64,000 nt of DNA, taken from contig NZ_JAERQD010000001.1 in assembly GCF_016735695.1 (NCBI RefSeq), positions 124,001 to 188,000 on the forward strand. The letters are read 5' to 3'. Below the pieces are notes generated by a model. That model saw nothing but the letters and a program-made list of their open reading frames with translations. It did no database searches and was not told the origin of the DNA. Source of the stretch: Microvirga zambiensis WSM3693. Its GTDB lineage: Bacteria; Pseudomonadota; Alphaproteobacteria; Rhizobiales; Beijerinckiaceae. The first letter of the stretch is position 1, and each line of letters opens with the position of its first letter. Position numbers and translations under genes: made by a program. Below are positions 8,272 to 18,089 of the stretch, in pieces.

Positions 8272-10304
8272 TCGTCGGCACGGCCGGTCACATCGACCAC
8301 GGCAAGACGGCACTCGTCAAGGCGCTGACCGGCATCGATGCAGACCGTCTCAAGGAGGAGAAGGCGCGCGGCATCACCATCGATCTGGGCTTCGCCTACT
8401 GGCCTCAAGCCAATGGCGACGTGATCGGCTTCGTGGACGTTCCCGGCCACGAGCGCTTCGTCCACACCATGGTCGCCGGCGCAAGCGGCGTCGACTTCGT
8501 CATGCTCGTGGTTGCGGCCGATGACGCCGTGAAGCCCCAGACCCTCGAACATCTGGCGATCATCGACATTCTCGGCATCGATCGGGGCGTCGTCGTGCTG
8601 AGCAAGGCCGATCTTGCCGACGACGATCGTCGTGCCGAAGCCTCCGCGCAGATCCGCGATGTTCTCGCTGGCACAGTGCTGGCCGAGTGTCCGATCATTC
8701 CCGTTTCCGTTGTCACGGGTGAAGGGATCGAGACGCTGAAGCAGCACCTGCGAATGGCAGCCGCAGCCCAGCGGGAGCGGGACGACGCCGGGCTCTTTCG
8801 CATGTCGGTCGATCGCAGCTTCACCCTTTCCGGCGCGGGCACCGTGGTGACGGGGACCGTTCTCTCCGGAACCGTATCCGTCGGCGATCAGGTTAACGTC
8901 AGTCCCTCAGGGCGCATGGCCCGCGTGCGGTCGATCCATGCCCAGAACCGCGCCGCGGAGCGCGGCGTCGCGGGTCAGCGCTGCGCGCTCAACCTGACGG
9001 GCGAGGGGATTTCCAGGGACAGCATCGCGCGAGGCGATATGGTGCTCGCTCCCGAGCTGCATGCGCCGACCGATCGGATCGATGCGAGCCTGCGCATTCT
9101 CGCGAGCGAGAGGAAGCCTGTCGGCCAGTGGTTTCCCGTCCGGCTGCATCATGCGGCGGTGGAGGTCGGAGCGCGGATCGTTCTGCTGGAGGACGGTCCC
9201 ATCCAGCCTGGCGAAAGGACGATGGTCCAGCTTGTCCTCGACCGCCCCATCGCCGCTGCGGTCCAGGATGCTTTCGTCCTGCGCGATACCTCGGCCCAAC
9301 GCACCATCGGCGGCGGCTTCTTCATCGACCTGCGCGCACCCGCGCGTCATCGGCGCGGGGACGAGCGTCGTGCGCAGCTTTCGGCCCTCGCAGAGGCCGA
9401 TCCTGCCGATGCCATGCGCGGTCTCGCGAACGTGCACCCGTATTATTTCGACGTCTCGACTCTCGTCCGGGACAGGGCTATGTCGCTTGCGGCCGCAAGC
9501 GACATAGCCGACAGCCTCCACCTTGTACGCCTGACGGCAGGTCGAATGATCCTCGCGCTGGCAGAGCAACGCTGGCAGGCCTTCGAGGCCGGGCTTGTCG
9601 GCATTCTCAGCGCATTCCACATCGATAATCCCGATCTTCAGGGCATGGGGCTCGAGCGGCTGCGCCTTCAATGCGAGCCGCGCCTGCCCGCGCCGGCCTT
9701 CCGCGCCGCGCTGCTGGCTCTTGTCGCGATGGACCGGGTCAAGATCGACGGGTCATGGGTGCGGCTTCCAGGTCATGAAGTGCGCCTCGACGAGCACGAA
9801 GAGCATCTGTGGGATGCGGTTCGGCCGCTCCTTGGCGGCGAAGAGCGCTTTAGGCCTCCGCGCGTACGTGACATCGCGGGTCTGCTAGGCACCGAGGAGG
9901 GCGAGATCCGCTCTCTCTGCAAGCTGCTCGGCCGGATGGGGCGGCTCGACGAGGTGGCGCACGATCATTTTTTCATGCGAGACACCGTCGCGGAGATGGT
10001 CGGGATCGTACACGATCTCAGCCGGCAGGCGCCTGACAGGCAATTCACCGCTGCGCAATTTCGCGACTGCGTGCAAAACGGACGCAAGGTCGCGATCCAG
10101 ATCCTCGAATTCTTCGACCGCCATGGCGTCACCTTGCGCCGCGGCGATCTTCGTCGCATCAATCCGCATCGGCTGGATCTCTTTCGCGCGATTCAGCCGT
10201 CCGGAGCATCGTGCGAAGAGGTGGGAACCGGTCCTTCGCGACCAACGATGCTCCATCAAGCAGATGGAGCAAGCATTCTGAGCCCGTCAGAATGTTTGCT
10301 CTAA
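8268..10304 (+). CDS. selB: Selenocysteine-specific elongation factor
   Basis: SelB delivers Sec-tRNA(Sec) to the ribosome at UGA codons marked by a SECIS. Residues 1-170 form an EF-Tu-like GTPase ([15 protein letters not shown]-loop, [16 protein letters not shown]). EF-Tu-like beta domains follow, and then C-terminal winged helices ending in the conserved [20 protein letters not shown] segment, which in E. coli binds the SECIS loop. The start is the ATG overlapping the selA stop. At 678 residues it is longer than E. coli SelB (614). Part of this is a tail of about 38 residues after [10 protein letters not shown] that is encoded by palindromic repeat DNA (10203-10301) and looks acquired. Confidence 0.95.
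   Translation: MIVGTAGHIDHGKTALVKALTGIDADRLKEEKARGITIDLGFAYWPQANGDVIGFVDVPGHERFVHTMVAGASGVDFVMLVVAADDAVKPQTLEHLAIIDILGIDRGVVVLSKADLADDDRRAEASAQIRDVLAGTVLAECPIIPVSVVTGEGIETLKQHLRMAAAAQRERDDAGLFRMSVDRSFTLSGAGTVVTGTVLSGTVSVGDQVNVSPSGRMARVRSIHAQNRAAERGVAGQRCALNLTGEGISRDSIARGDMVLAPELHAPTDRIDASLRILASERKPVGQWFPVRLHHAAVEVGARIVLLEDGPIQPGERTMVQLVLDRPIAAAVQDAFVLRDTSAQRTIGGGFFIDLRAPARHRRGDERRAQLSALAEADPADAMRGLANVHPYYFDVSTLVRDRAMSLAAASDIADSLHLVRLTAGRMILALAEQRWQAFEAGLVGILSAFHIDNPDLQGMGLERLRLQCEPRLPAPAFRAALLALVAMDRVKIDGSWVRLPGHEVRLDEHEEHLWDAVRPLLGGEERFRPPRVRDIAGLLGTEEGEIRSLCKLLGRMGRLDEVAHDHFFMRDTVAEMVGIVHDLSRQAPDRQFTAAQFRDCVQNGRKVAIQILEFFDRHGVTLRRGDLRRINPHRLDLFRAIQPSGASCEEVGTGPSRPTMLHQADGASILSPSECLL
10203..10254. 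repeat. Palindromic repeat inside the 3' end of selB
   Basis: The 10-bp arms GGAGCATCGT (10203-10212) and ACGATGCTCC (10245-10254) pair perfectly. Inner arms GCGAAG and CTTCGC (10213-10218 and 10234-10239) extend the hairpin. The GAGCATCGTGCGAA-N-TTCGC-ACGATGCTC layout is the same family as the elements at 50086-50134 and 50147-50196 and resembles dispersed rhizobial palindromes. Here it is read in frame as part of the SelB tail. Confidence 0.75.
10267..10301. repeat. Stem-loop at the selB stop, just before tRNA-Sec
   Basis: Arms 10267-10281 and 10287-10301 match at 14 of 15 positions, with a 5-nt loop. The right arm ends one base before the selB stop codon (10302-10304), and the tRNA begins at 10315. 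No T-run follows, so it is not an intrinsic terminator. It may mark the point where the tRNA precursor is cut from the mRNA, or it may simply be a second inserted palindrome. Confidence 0.65.
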
Positions 10305-10314
10305 AAACGATCAT

Positions 10315-10410
10315 GGAGGAGAAGCGTCCCCGGTGGGGCGTCCGGACTTCAAATCCGGGTGGGGCCGCGAGCCGGTCTTAGGTGGGTTCGACTCCCACTC
10401 TCTTCCGCCA
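10315..10410 (+). tRNA. selC: tRNA-Sec (anticodon TCA)
   Basis: The 96-nt tRNA has an encoded CCA end. The acceptor stem has 8 bp (GGAGGAGA 10315-10322 with TCTCTTCC 10399-10406), the discriminator base is G, and the T-stem has 5 bp (GTGGG 10382-10386 with CCCAC 10394-10398), which gives the 8+5 bp arm typical of bacterial selenocysteine tRNA. The anticodon arm CCGGA-CTTCAAA-TCCGG holds TCA at 10349-10351. The D-stem is long and GC-rich, and there is a long variable arm. It lies 10 bp after selB and is probably co-transcribed with selA-selB. Confidence 0.97.
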
Positions 10411-10450
10411 TCATCGGCCGCTTCGGCGCAGACCCGAAGTTAGCCTCTTG

Positions 10451-10786
10451 TCAGCGTGGCGCGGTGCAGCCGCCGGATGACGCAGCAGGCGCTGCCGCCG
10501 CGCTCTTCATCGGATCGAGGCCGCTTGCCGTCTTGGGATGATCCGAGGGCGATTCCGGTGTGGGCCCCTTCGGCGCGGTACCGATGAAAGACCCGCCGAG
10601 ACCGCCGGTCCAGCCGGTCGACCCCGCCGTCCCCGGCGATGTGCCGGAGGCGTGATTGCCCTGATCGGGTGCCGTGGCTGCCGTGGTCGCGGGCTCTTCC
10701 GGGCAAGGATTCTGTGCTGCCGTTTGCGCCCAGGAGGGCGTCGAAAGGCCGATGGCCGCGACGGCAAGGATCAGGGAAGCACGCAT
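10451..10786 (-). CDS. Small exported Gly/Ser/Pro-rich protein
   Basis: A 111-residue protein with a clear Sec signal peptide (MRASLILAVAAIGLSTPSWA, cleavage after SWA). The rest is low-complexity and rich in Ala, Pro, Ser, Thr and Gly, around a core GSTGWTGGLGGSFIGT that I believe recurs in small secreted proteins of Rhizobiales. It contains two cysteines (CPEE and GGC). The start at 10786 is chosen because a GTGGAGG ribosome site lies just upstream and the signal peptide begins there. An upstream in-frame extension to 10834 has no such support. The function is unknown. It lies between selC and selD on the selD strand, which may be coincidental. Confidence 0.72.
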   Translation of the reverse strand: MRASLILAVAAIGLSTPSWAQTAAQNPCPEEPATTAATAPDQGNHASGTSPGTAGSTGWTGGLGGSFIGTAPKGPTPESPSDHPKTASGLDPMKSAAAAPAASSGGCTAPR

Positions 10787-10853
10787 GCCTCGACCTCCAC
10801 TAGCTTGAGTTCTCGGAGCAACGTGGCGACGCAAGGCGGGTTCCGGAAAATCC

Positions 10854-11900
10854 CTAAATCACCTTGATCTGCGAAGGCCCCGCCTCCGCCCGGCCGATGA
10901 TCCGGGCGGATGGATAGCCGGCCTCGACGATGCGTCCCAGAATCTGCTCCGCCCGATCCGGCGCGCAGGCCAAAAGAAGCCCGCCCGATGTCTGGGGATC
11001 GGTCAGAATCTGCCTCTGCCACAGCTCGAATCCCTCGGGCAGCAGGACCGCATCCCCATAGCTGTCCCAGTTGCGGGTCGACGCTCCTGTGATATAGCCC
11101 GCTCGGGCAAGCGGCGCAGCTTCGCCGAACAGGGGAAGAGCGGCGTGATCGATGGTGACGGTCAAGCCCGACCCGCGCGCCATCTCCAAGCCATGGCCGA
11201 GAATGCCGAAGCCGGTGACGTCGGTGATGGCATGGATATCGGGATCCCGCGCAAGCTCGGTGCCGATCCTGTTCAGGAGAGTGACCGAGTTCAGCATCTC
11301 CGCATAAGCGTCCGTGGAGAGCGCGTCTTTCTTGAAGGCGGCCGAATAGATGCCGACGCCGAGAGCCTTCGTCAGGATCAGCGCATCTCCCACCTTGGCG
11401 CCGCTGTTGCGGCGGATGTCCCCGGGCTTCGCCGTCCCGATCACCGCAAGTCCATAGACCGGTTCGGGGCAGTCGATGGAATGGCCGCCGGCCACGGGAA
11501 TTCCGGCCTCGGCGCAGATCGCCGCACCGCCTTTCAGGATCTCGCGAACGGTTGCGGGCGCAATCTTGCCGAGCGGCATGCCGAGGATCGCGAGCGCCAT
11601 GATCGGACGCCCGCCCATCGCATAGACGTCGGAAATGGCGTTGGTTGCGGCGATGCGTCCGAAATCGAACGGATCGTCCACCATGGGCATGAAGAAATCC
11701 GTGGTCGCGATGATGCAGGTTTCGTCGTCCAGCTTCCAGACCGCCGCATCGTCCGCCGTTTCGGTGCCGACGAGGAGTTGCTGGAACGGCCCTGCAACCG
11801 GCTGCTCGGAGAGGAGTTGCTGGAGAACGGCCGGCGCCAGTTTGCAGCCGCAGCCGCCGCCATGGGACAAATGACTGAGCCGAACATTTTGCGTGTCCAT
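10854..11900 (-). CDS. selD: Selenide, water dikinase (selenophosphate synthetase)
   Basis: The enzyme makes selenophosphate from selenide and ATP, supplying SelA. It has 348 residues (E. coli 347). The N-terminal catalytic motif [12 protein letters not shown] places Cys17 and Lys20 exactly as in E. coli Sel[17 protein letters not shown] and the ADPCAD-like region ([20 protein letters not shown]) carry the metal/ATP-binding aspartates of the AIR-synthase fold. Position 17 is an ordinary TGC cysteine; some SelD proteins use Sec there. The gene runs opposite to the fdn-selC operon and so must have its own promoter in the gap before fdhD (11901-12084). Confidence 0.97.
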   Translation of the reverse strand: MDTQNVRLSHLSHGGGCGCKLAPAVLQQLLSEQPVAGPFQQLLVGTETADDAAVWKLDDETCIIATTDFFMPMVDDPFDFGRIAATNAISDVYAMGGRPIMALAILGMPLGKIAPATVREILKGGAAICAEAGIPVAGGHSIDCPEPVYGLAVIGTAKPGDIRRNSGAKVGDALILTKALGVGIYSAAFKKDALSTDAYAEMLNSVTLLNRIGTELARDPDIHAITDVTGFGILGHGLEMARGSGLTVTIDHAALPLFGEAAPLARAGYITGASTRNWDSYGDAVLLPEGFELWQRQILTDPQTSGGLLLACAPDRAEQILGRIVEAGYPSARIIGRAEAGPSQIKVI

Positions 11901-12084
11901 CGAAGAGTCCTCCGGTCCATGTCCATGGTTCCAGACCCGCGCGGATTATGCAAACCGTTCGACGGCTCCGCTTCGCCGGGTTGGGTTCGGGGCCTTGCGT
12001 CCGGTGGGTGAATTGGCCCTAATACGGCGGCTGTCAGGCGCATTTCCATGAGGGCGTTCGAGCGGGTCAGTCGGGGAGGAATTT

Positions 12085-13019
12085 GTGGTGCCGGGTGATC
12101 GCAGCGAGTCCGGTGATACGATCGGCAGGTCGCGTGACGACGGGCTGCAGGGATCGCGCGACCAAAGCCATTTCCTCCCAGCTTCGCCGCTGGACGATCC
12201 GCGGAACCCCACGGCTGTGGAGGCACCGGCGACGGTGATCGCCTTCGAGGATGGCGAACCGCACCGAGGAACAAGAGCGATCCCCTCCGAAGTTCCGGTC
12301 AATCTGGTCTATGGCGGCGTTCCGTTCGCCGTGATGATGACGACGCCCTCGGATCTTGAGGACTTCGCATTTGGCTTCAGCCTGACCGAAGGCGTGATCC
12401 AGGATCCTGCCGATATCCGGGCCATGCGTATCGAGCCCGACGAGCGCGGCCTTCGCCTTGTCATCGAGCTGACGTCGAACAGGCTGCACGAACATCTGGC
12501 GCGAAAGCGCGCCCTGTCGGGACGAACGGGCTGCGGCTTGTGCGGCATCGACGACCTGAAGGCGCTGCCTCACGCTCGGCAGCCCGAAGGGAGCGCGCCG
12601 GGCATCGCGTTATCCGCCATCCGCTCCGCGCTGGCTGCCCTTGACCGTGAGCAGGCCCTGAACGAACTGACCCATGCCGTGCACGCGGCCGCCTGGGCCG
12701 ATCTTAACGGAACGATCCGGTTCGTCCGCGAGGATGTCGGCCGGCACAATGCGCTCGACAAGCTGATCGGCGCGGCTTGTCGCGCAGGCACGAAGCCGGA
12801 CAGCGGCTTCGTCATCGTCACCAGCCGCTGCTCCTTCGAGCTGGTGGAGAAGGTGGCCGCGTTCGGCGCGAGAACGCTCGTCGCAATCTCGGCACCGACC
12901 GCGCTTGCCCTGGAGCGGGCCCGGCTTCTCGACATCACGCTCGTCGGCATCGCCCGCCGCGATTCCGTGACCGTTTTCCACGGCCTCGAGCGGATCGGTG
13001 TCGGGAACGGCATGGACGA

Positions 13020-13035
<16 letters not shown>
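12085..13035 (+). CDS. fdhD: Formate dehydrogenase sulfurtransferase FdhD
   Basis: FdhD moves sulfur from the cysteine desulfurase to the bis-MGD cofactor of formate dehydrogenase, and FDH needs it for activity. The 316-residue protein has the catalytic loop TGCGLCG with Cys150 and Cys153, the family's CxxC pair, plus EDVGRHNALDKLIG and TSRCSFELVEKVA, which are highly conserved in FdhD. The start is GTG at 12085 after a strong GGGGAGGA ribosome site (12073-12080). The first 50 residues are poorly conserved, so a later start cannot be excluded. It is divergent from selD. Its last 16 bases overlap the end of the convergent amidohydrolase gene. Confidence 0.94.
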
Positions 13036-13856
<821 letters not shown>

Positions 13857-13953
13857 CTGTCGCCTGTCCTGGCATTATGCCTGCGGGAATGTGCGGCCTG
13901 CAATTCGTGACAGAGATCGCAGGCCGTGTCGACGGGCGGAAGACGGGGCTTCT

Positions 13954-15231
13954 TCAGGTCCGGCGGCCGAGCACCATGTAGGCGGCGGCGGTCCAGGAGA
14001 AGGTGTCGCCGCCGAGGCCCTCGCCGGTGGTCGGATCGAAATACTCGCAGAAGCCGACCTTCTCGATCGCCTGCACGGTGCCGCTCTCGATGCGGTGGGC
14101 AAGGTCCTCGGCACCGTTCAGGCGCAGGCCGTCCGCGATGAGCCAGTTGACCACCGCCCAGACCGGGCCGCGCCAGTAGCGCTTCGGCTCGAAGGCGGGC
14201 GAGAAGGCGGGCGTCGAAGGAACGCCGACGACCATGTTTTTGAGCCAGCGCTCGATCTCCGCGGTGACGGCCGAGCGCTGCGCCTCGTCGAGCGTAATCG
14301 CCGCGAGCGGGATGAAGGCGGCCTGCGTCGGCGTGTCGATGTCCTGTCCCGAGATCAGGTCGCGATTGACGAAGCGCGACAGGTCCGGTCGCCATTGGCG
14401 GGAGAGTCCTGCAAGAAGCCTTTCATGCATGCCCTTCAGCTCGGCCTTCTCCGCGTCGCTGCCGAAGACTTTCGCGAGATGCATGAGATCGGCGGTCGAG
14501 CGCGCCAAGGTTCCGGTCATCTGCACGTCGGCGACCTTGAAGGGCGCCGCCGTCCATTGCCGCTTCGGATCCCAGCCGCACGCGCGATAGGTGTCGACGA
14601 TATGGATGAAGCGCTGATAATCCTCGTCGCGCGGACGCATGGAGGCATCCACATGACCCGTATCCTTGCGGCGGATCGCTGTCGTCGTGGTCGTGGGCAC
14701 GCGGGCGAGCGCTTCGTCCCAGGCCGGCGAGTTGTCGCTGCCGCTCTCCCAGGGGTGAAGGATTGCAACAACGCCGGTTCCGTCCGGATCGCGCGCCGAA
14801 AGCCACCAGCGATGTGAGCGCAGGGCGGCCTGGAACAGAGCCTTGGTGCGCTCCTTCGTGCCGTCCGTCCCGCTTGCGCGTGCAGCCTCGTGCACATGGC
14901 GCAGAGCCATGCCGAAGACCGGCGGCTGCGTGATGCCCGAGGTCGGGACGCGGTGCCGCGTGCCCCATACGTCCGGGCCGGGGAAATAGGTATCGCTCGG
15001 CGCGTGGAACACGATGTGCGGGATCATGCCGTCATCCCACTGGCCCTCGATCAGCCGCTCCAGCTCACGATAGGCGCGGTCCACATCGAAGAGGGCAAAG
15101 CCCATGGCGACGAAGGCGGAATCCCAGTTCCACTGGAACGGATAGAGCCTGTCGGTGGGAACGGTGTAGCCGCCGCGATCGTTGCGCGCGAGAATGGCGC
15201 GCGCGGCCTCTTCCTTCGGAAGCGTGGTCAT
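13954..15231 (-). CDS. GH63-like glycoside hydrolase (glucosylglycerate hydrolase type)
   Basis: A 425-residue (alpha/alpha)6-barrel glycosidase. It carries FQWNWDSAFVAMG near the N-terminus, the WESGSDNSPAWDE motif (residues 161-173, with Asp166 as the likely general acid) and a C-terminal EYFDPTTGEGLGG with a candidate base glutamate (about 396 or 404). These are features of bacterial GH63-related enzymes such as glucosylglycerate/mannosylglycerate hydrolase. There is no signal peptide, so it acts in the cytoplasm on what the ABC transporter brings in. It starts 25 bp after the ATPase gene. The family is fairly clear, but the exact substrate (glucosylglycerate, or another alpha-glucoside such as trehalose) is not. 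Confidence 0.78.
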   Translation of the reverse strand: MTTLPKEEAARAILARNDRGGYTVPTDRLYPFQWNWDSAFVAMGFALFDVDRAYRELERLIEGQWDDGMIPHIVFHAPSDTYFPGPDVWGTRHRVPTSGITQPPVFGMALRHVHEAARASGTDGTKERTKALFQAALRSHRWWLSARDPDGTGVVAILHPWESGSDNSPAWDEALARVPTTTTTAIRRKDTGHVDASMRPRDEDYQRFIHIVDTYRACGWDPKRQWTAAPFKVADVQMTGTLARSTADLMHLAKVFGSDAEKAELKGMHERLLAGLSRQWRPDLSRFVNRDLISGQDIDTPTQAAFIPLAAITLDEAQRSAVTAEIERWLKNMVVGVPSTPAFSPAFEPKRYWRGPVWAVVNWLIADGLRLNGAEDLAHRIESGTVQAIEKVGFCEYFDPTTGEGLGGDTFSWTAAAYMVLGRRT

Positions 15232-15256
15232 CTCAAATATCCTTCAACTACTGAAT

Positions 15257-16306
15257 TCAAGCCCGGGCGATGGCGCGTCCGGTCGAGCCGTCGATCCAGG
15301 TCACGCGGGACGGGTCGACGTTGAGGCCGACGCGTTCGCCGGCATTCACTTTTGCCGTCGGCGGCGCGACGATGCGGGCGAGTTGCCCGTCGATGGCACC
15401 CGTCAGCAGCAGGTGCGAACCCATCGGCTCGACCACGCGCACGTCGAAGGGGATGCCGGAGCCGTTGGGGCTGAGGGCCGCATCCTCGCCGCGCAAGCCG
15501 AGCTCCAGATCCTTGCCCGCCATGGGACATGGGAGCGCGGCCTCGCCGATCCGCGCCGTGCCGCCGCTGCACGCAACCTTGATGAAGTTCATCGGCGGCG
15601 AGCCGATGAAGCCGCCGACGAAGCGAGTGGCGGGCGTGGCGTAGATCTCGAGCGGCGAGCCGATCTGGTCGATCTTGCCGCCATACATCACGGCGATGCG
15701 GTCGGCGAGGCCCATGGCCTCGGTCTGGTCGTGGGTCACGTAGATCGTCGTCGTGCCGGCCTCGCGCAGAACCGCCTTCAGCTCCGTGCGCATCTCGAGC
15801 CGTAGCAGCGCATCGAGATTGGAGAGCGGTTCGTCCATGAGCAGCACGGCGGGCTCGACGGCGAGCGCGCGCGCCACCGCCACGCGCTGGCGCTGGCCGC
15901 CGGAGAGTTTCGCCGGGTAGCGGTCGAGATAGCTCTCGATATGGAGCAGGGCCGCCGCGCGCTCGACCTTGCGCTTCACATCGGCTTGAGAGGCTTTCTG
16001 CATCCTCAGGCCGAAGGCGACGTTCTCGAACACGGTCATGTGCGGGAAGACGGCGTAGTTCTGAAAGACCATCGCGAGGCCGCGCTTGCGCGGGGCAAGG
16101 TCGCTCACATCCTGCCCGCCGATGACGACGCGGCCCGAGGTCTGCGTCTCGAGGCCCGCGATGATGCGAAGCAACGTGGTCTTGCCGCAGCCCGAAGGGC
16201 CAAGCAGGGCGACGAACTCGCCGTCGTTCACGGTGAGAGACACTTCCTGCAGGGCGCGGAAGGAGCCGAATTCCTTGACCACGCGATCGATGACGATATC
16301 AGCCAT
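15257..16306 (-). CDS. Sugar ABC transporter ATP-binding protein (UgpC/MalK family)
   Basis: A 349-residue ATPase of a carbohydrate importer. It has Walker A GPSGCGKTTLLR, the Q-loop in MVFQNYAVFPHMTV, signature LSGGQRQRVAVARAL, Walker B VLLMDEPLSNLD and the switch histidine in YVTHDQTEA. The region after residue about 240 is the TOBE/OB regulatory domain typical of MalK-like proteins. The start at 16306 (MADIVIDRV) is chosen over an in-frame extension to 16513 that would overlap the upstream permease gene. It lies 11 bp after that permease and powers the transporter made with the two permeases and binding protein of this operon. Confidence 0.93.
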   Translation of the reverse strand: MADIVIDRVVKEFGSFRALQEVSLTVNDGEFVALLGPSGCGKTTLLRIIAGLETQTSGRVVIGGQDVSDLAPRKRGLAMVFQNYAVFPHMTVFENVAFGLRMQKASQADVKRKVERAAALLHIESYLDRYPAKLSGGQRQRVAVARALAVEPAVLLMDEPLSNLDALLRLEMRTELKAVLREAGTTTIYVTHDQTEAMGLADRIAVMYGGKIDQIGSPLEIYATPATRFVGGFIGSPPMNFIKVACSGGTARIGEAALPCPMAGKDLELGLRGEDAALSPNGSGIPFDVRVVEPMGSHLLLTGAIDGQLARIVAPPTAKVNAGERVGLNVDPSRVTWIDGSTGRAIARA

Positions 16307-16317
16307 GGGACGATCCG

Positions 16318-17178
16318 TTACTTGCTGGCAATGCCCCACACCGCGAACAAATATCTTCTGACGGCGAAGATGAAGAGCACGGAGGGGATGATGAGGATGA
16401 AGCCGCCGGCGAAGCGGTAATGGAGCGGGCTCTCGGCGAGGATGCGCAGCAGATACGCGGTGAGCGTCCGCTCGCGCACGGTGAGGATCGAGGCCGCAAA
16501 AACCTCGTTCCACGAGATCACGAAGGCGAAGATGGCGGTGGCTGCAAGGCCCGGGAGCGCAAGCGGCAGGATCACCTTGATGAAGGCCTGGAAGCGCGTG
16601 CAGCCGAAGACCCAGGCCGCCTCCTCGTATTCGCGCGGGATGCCCATGAACAGGCTCTGCGTGACGAGCGCCGCGAAGGGAAGCGCCAGCACCGTATGAA
16701 TGAGCGAGACGCCGAAGGGCGTGTCGTAGAGACCCAGACGGATGAACGAAACCGTGAGCGGCAGCGCCAGGATGGCGAGCGGGAAGGCGCGGGTGAGCAG
16801 GACGAGCAGGCGATAGGCATTCTGCCCGCGGAAGGTGTAGCGCGCCAGGGCATAGCCGGCGGGCGCGCCGAGCGCGATGGAGAACACCACCGTCAGCCCC
16901 GCCGCGATGAGCGAGTTGAGCAGCGCATTGAACACGCCTTCGATGGCGAGGAACTGGCTCATCGCCGCGAAGGACAGGTCCGACGGCCAGATCGATTTCG
17001 GCCAGCGGAACACGCCGAGCCGGCCGCCGAAGGCGCCGAGCGCGACGAGATAAATCGGCACCAGCACCCAGGCGATCAGCACCGCAAGGCCGGTCCAGAG
17101 CAGCAGGCGGCGTGCGGAGGGAAGCGCCATGGCGCGGTTCTTCGCAGGCGAGGTGAGGTCGGCAGCCGTGGTCGTCAT
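16318..17178 (-). CDS. Sugar ABC transporter permease (MalG type)
   Basis: A 286-residue inner-membrane permease with six predicted helices. The EAA loop that contacts the ATPase is REYEEAAWVFGCTRFQAFIK, with the conserved EAA-G pattern. The N-terminal helix LLLWTGLAVLIAWVLVPIYL and the length fit the second permease of CUT1-family importers. The ATG at 17178 overlaps the end of the previous permease gene by 4 bp (ATGA), indicating coupled translation. An open frame runs much farther upstream through the other genes, but it is not coding there. Confidence 0.92.
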   Translation of the reverse strand: MTTTAADLTSPAKNRAMALPSARRLLLWTGLAVLIAWVLVPIYLVALGAFGGRLGVFRWPKSIWPSDLSFAAMSQFLAIEGVFNALLNSLIAAGLTVVFSIALGAPAGYALARYTFRGQNAYRLLVLLTRAFPLAILALPLTVSFIRLGLYDTPFGVSLIHTVLALPFAALVTQSLFMGIPREYEEAAWVFGCTRFQAFIKVILPLALPGLAATAIFAFVISWNEVFAASILTVRERTLTAYLLRILAESPLHYRFAGGFILIIPSVLFIFAVRRYLFAVWGIASK

Positions 17179-18026
17179 GGGAGCTGCTCCGGACGCGTTC
17201 TCAGCACGCGCAGGTAAACGGCGGTGGCGGCGAGCGAGATCGCCATGATGAGCACCGCGTAAGCCGCGGCGACGCCGTAATTCTGGTTGTCGTTCTGCCA
17301 GACATAAGCCTCGCCGGCGAGAACGGGGAAGTTGCGCCCGCCGAGCGCATAGACCACGGCGAAGACTTCGAAGGCGAGCACCGTGCGCAGGATCAGCGCC
17401 GATTGCAGGCTGGGCTTGAGGAGCGGCAGGGTGATCCGGGTGAAGCGCGTCCAGGGCCTGGCGCCGAAGATCTCGGCGGCCTCGGCGAATTCCTTCGGGA
17501 TCAGCTGCAGGCCGGCGATCAGGATCACCAGCACGATGGCCGTGGCGCGCCAGAGCTCGGCGAGCACGATGGCGAAGAACAGGGCGACCGGCGTCTCCTG
17601 CGAGAGCCAGCCGACAGGCCCTTGGATGAGGCCTAGCGCATAGAGCGCGGAGTTGAGATAGCCGGTGTTCTGCAACAGCGCGAGCCAGGCGAGGCCTGCC
17701 GCGAGATCCGAGATGCCGAGCGGGATGGTGAGCACCCAGAGGACGAGATCGCGGCCCTTGTCGAGCTTCGTCACCATGGTGGCCATGGCGAGTGCCAGCA
17801 CCACCTGGAGCGGCACGACCACGAGGGTGAGCAGGAACGTGTTCTTGACGGCGAGCGCGAAGTTCAGGTCGCCGGCCATGCGCCGGTAATTCTCCAGCGA
17901 CAGGCCATCGCCCGCCGAGACCGACAGCCACACCGTCTGCACCAGCGGCACGAGAAACAAAGCCGCGAGAAAGATGACGGACGGCGCGATCAGCGCGTAG
18001 GGAATCCAGGATGTGCGCGCAGGCAT
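17175..18026 (-). CDS. Sugar ABC transporter permease (MalF type)
   Basis: A 283-residue permease with six transmembrane helices starting at SWIPYALIAPSVIFLAALFL, and an EAA loop KEFAEAAEIFGARPWTRF. It pairs with the MalG-like permease that overlaps its 3' end. The ATG at 18026 is preferred because GTGGAG sits at ribosome-site distance. A GTG at 18041 in the same frame is the alternative. It lies 63 bp after the binding-protein gene, with a strong stem-loop (18054-18079) between them. Confidence 0.92.
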   Translation of the reverse strand: MPARTSWIPYALIAPSVIFLAALFLVPLVQTVWLSVSAGDGLSLENYRRMAGDLNFALAVKNTFLLTLVVVPLQVVLALAMATMVTKLDKGRDLVLWVLTIPLGISDLAAGLAWLALLQNTGYLNSALYALGLIQGPVGWLSQETPVALFFAIVLAELWRATAIVLVILIAGLQLIPKEFAEAAEIFGARPWTRFTRITLPLLKPSLQSALILRTVLAFEVFAVVYALGGRNFPVLAGEAYVWQNDNQNYGVAAAYAVLIMAISLAATAVYLRVLRTRPEQLP

Positions 18027-18053
18027 GGAAAGCCGCTCCACTCGCGATGGATG

Positions 18054-18079
18054 GCCCGGCGAAACGTTTTTCGCCGGGC
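18054..18079 (-). promoter_or_regulatory. Intercistronic stem-loop after the binding-protein gene
   Basis: A perfect 11-bp inverted repeat (18054-18064 and 18069-18079, 4-nt loop) lies between the binding-protein and permease genes. Read on the minus strand it is not followed by a U-run, so it should not terminate. Such hairpins often protect the binding-protein mRNA and raise its expression above that of the permeases. Confidence 0.6.
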
Positions 18080-18089
18080 TTTTGCTGTC

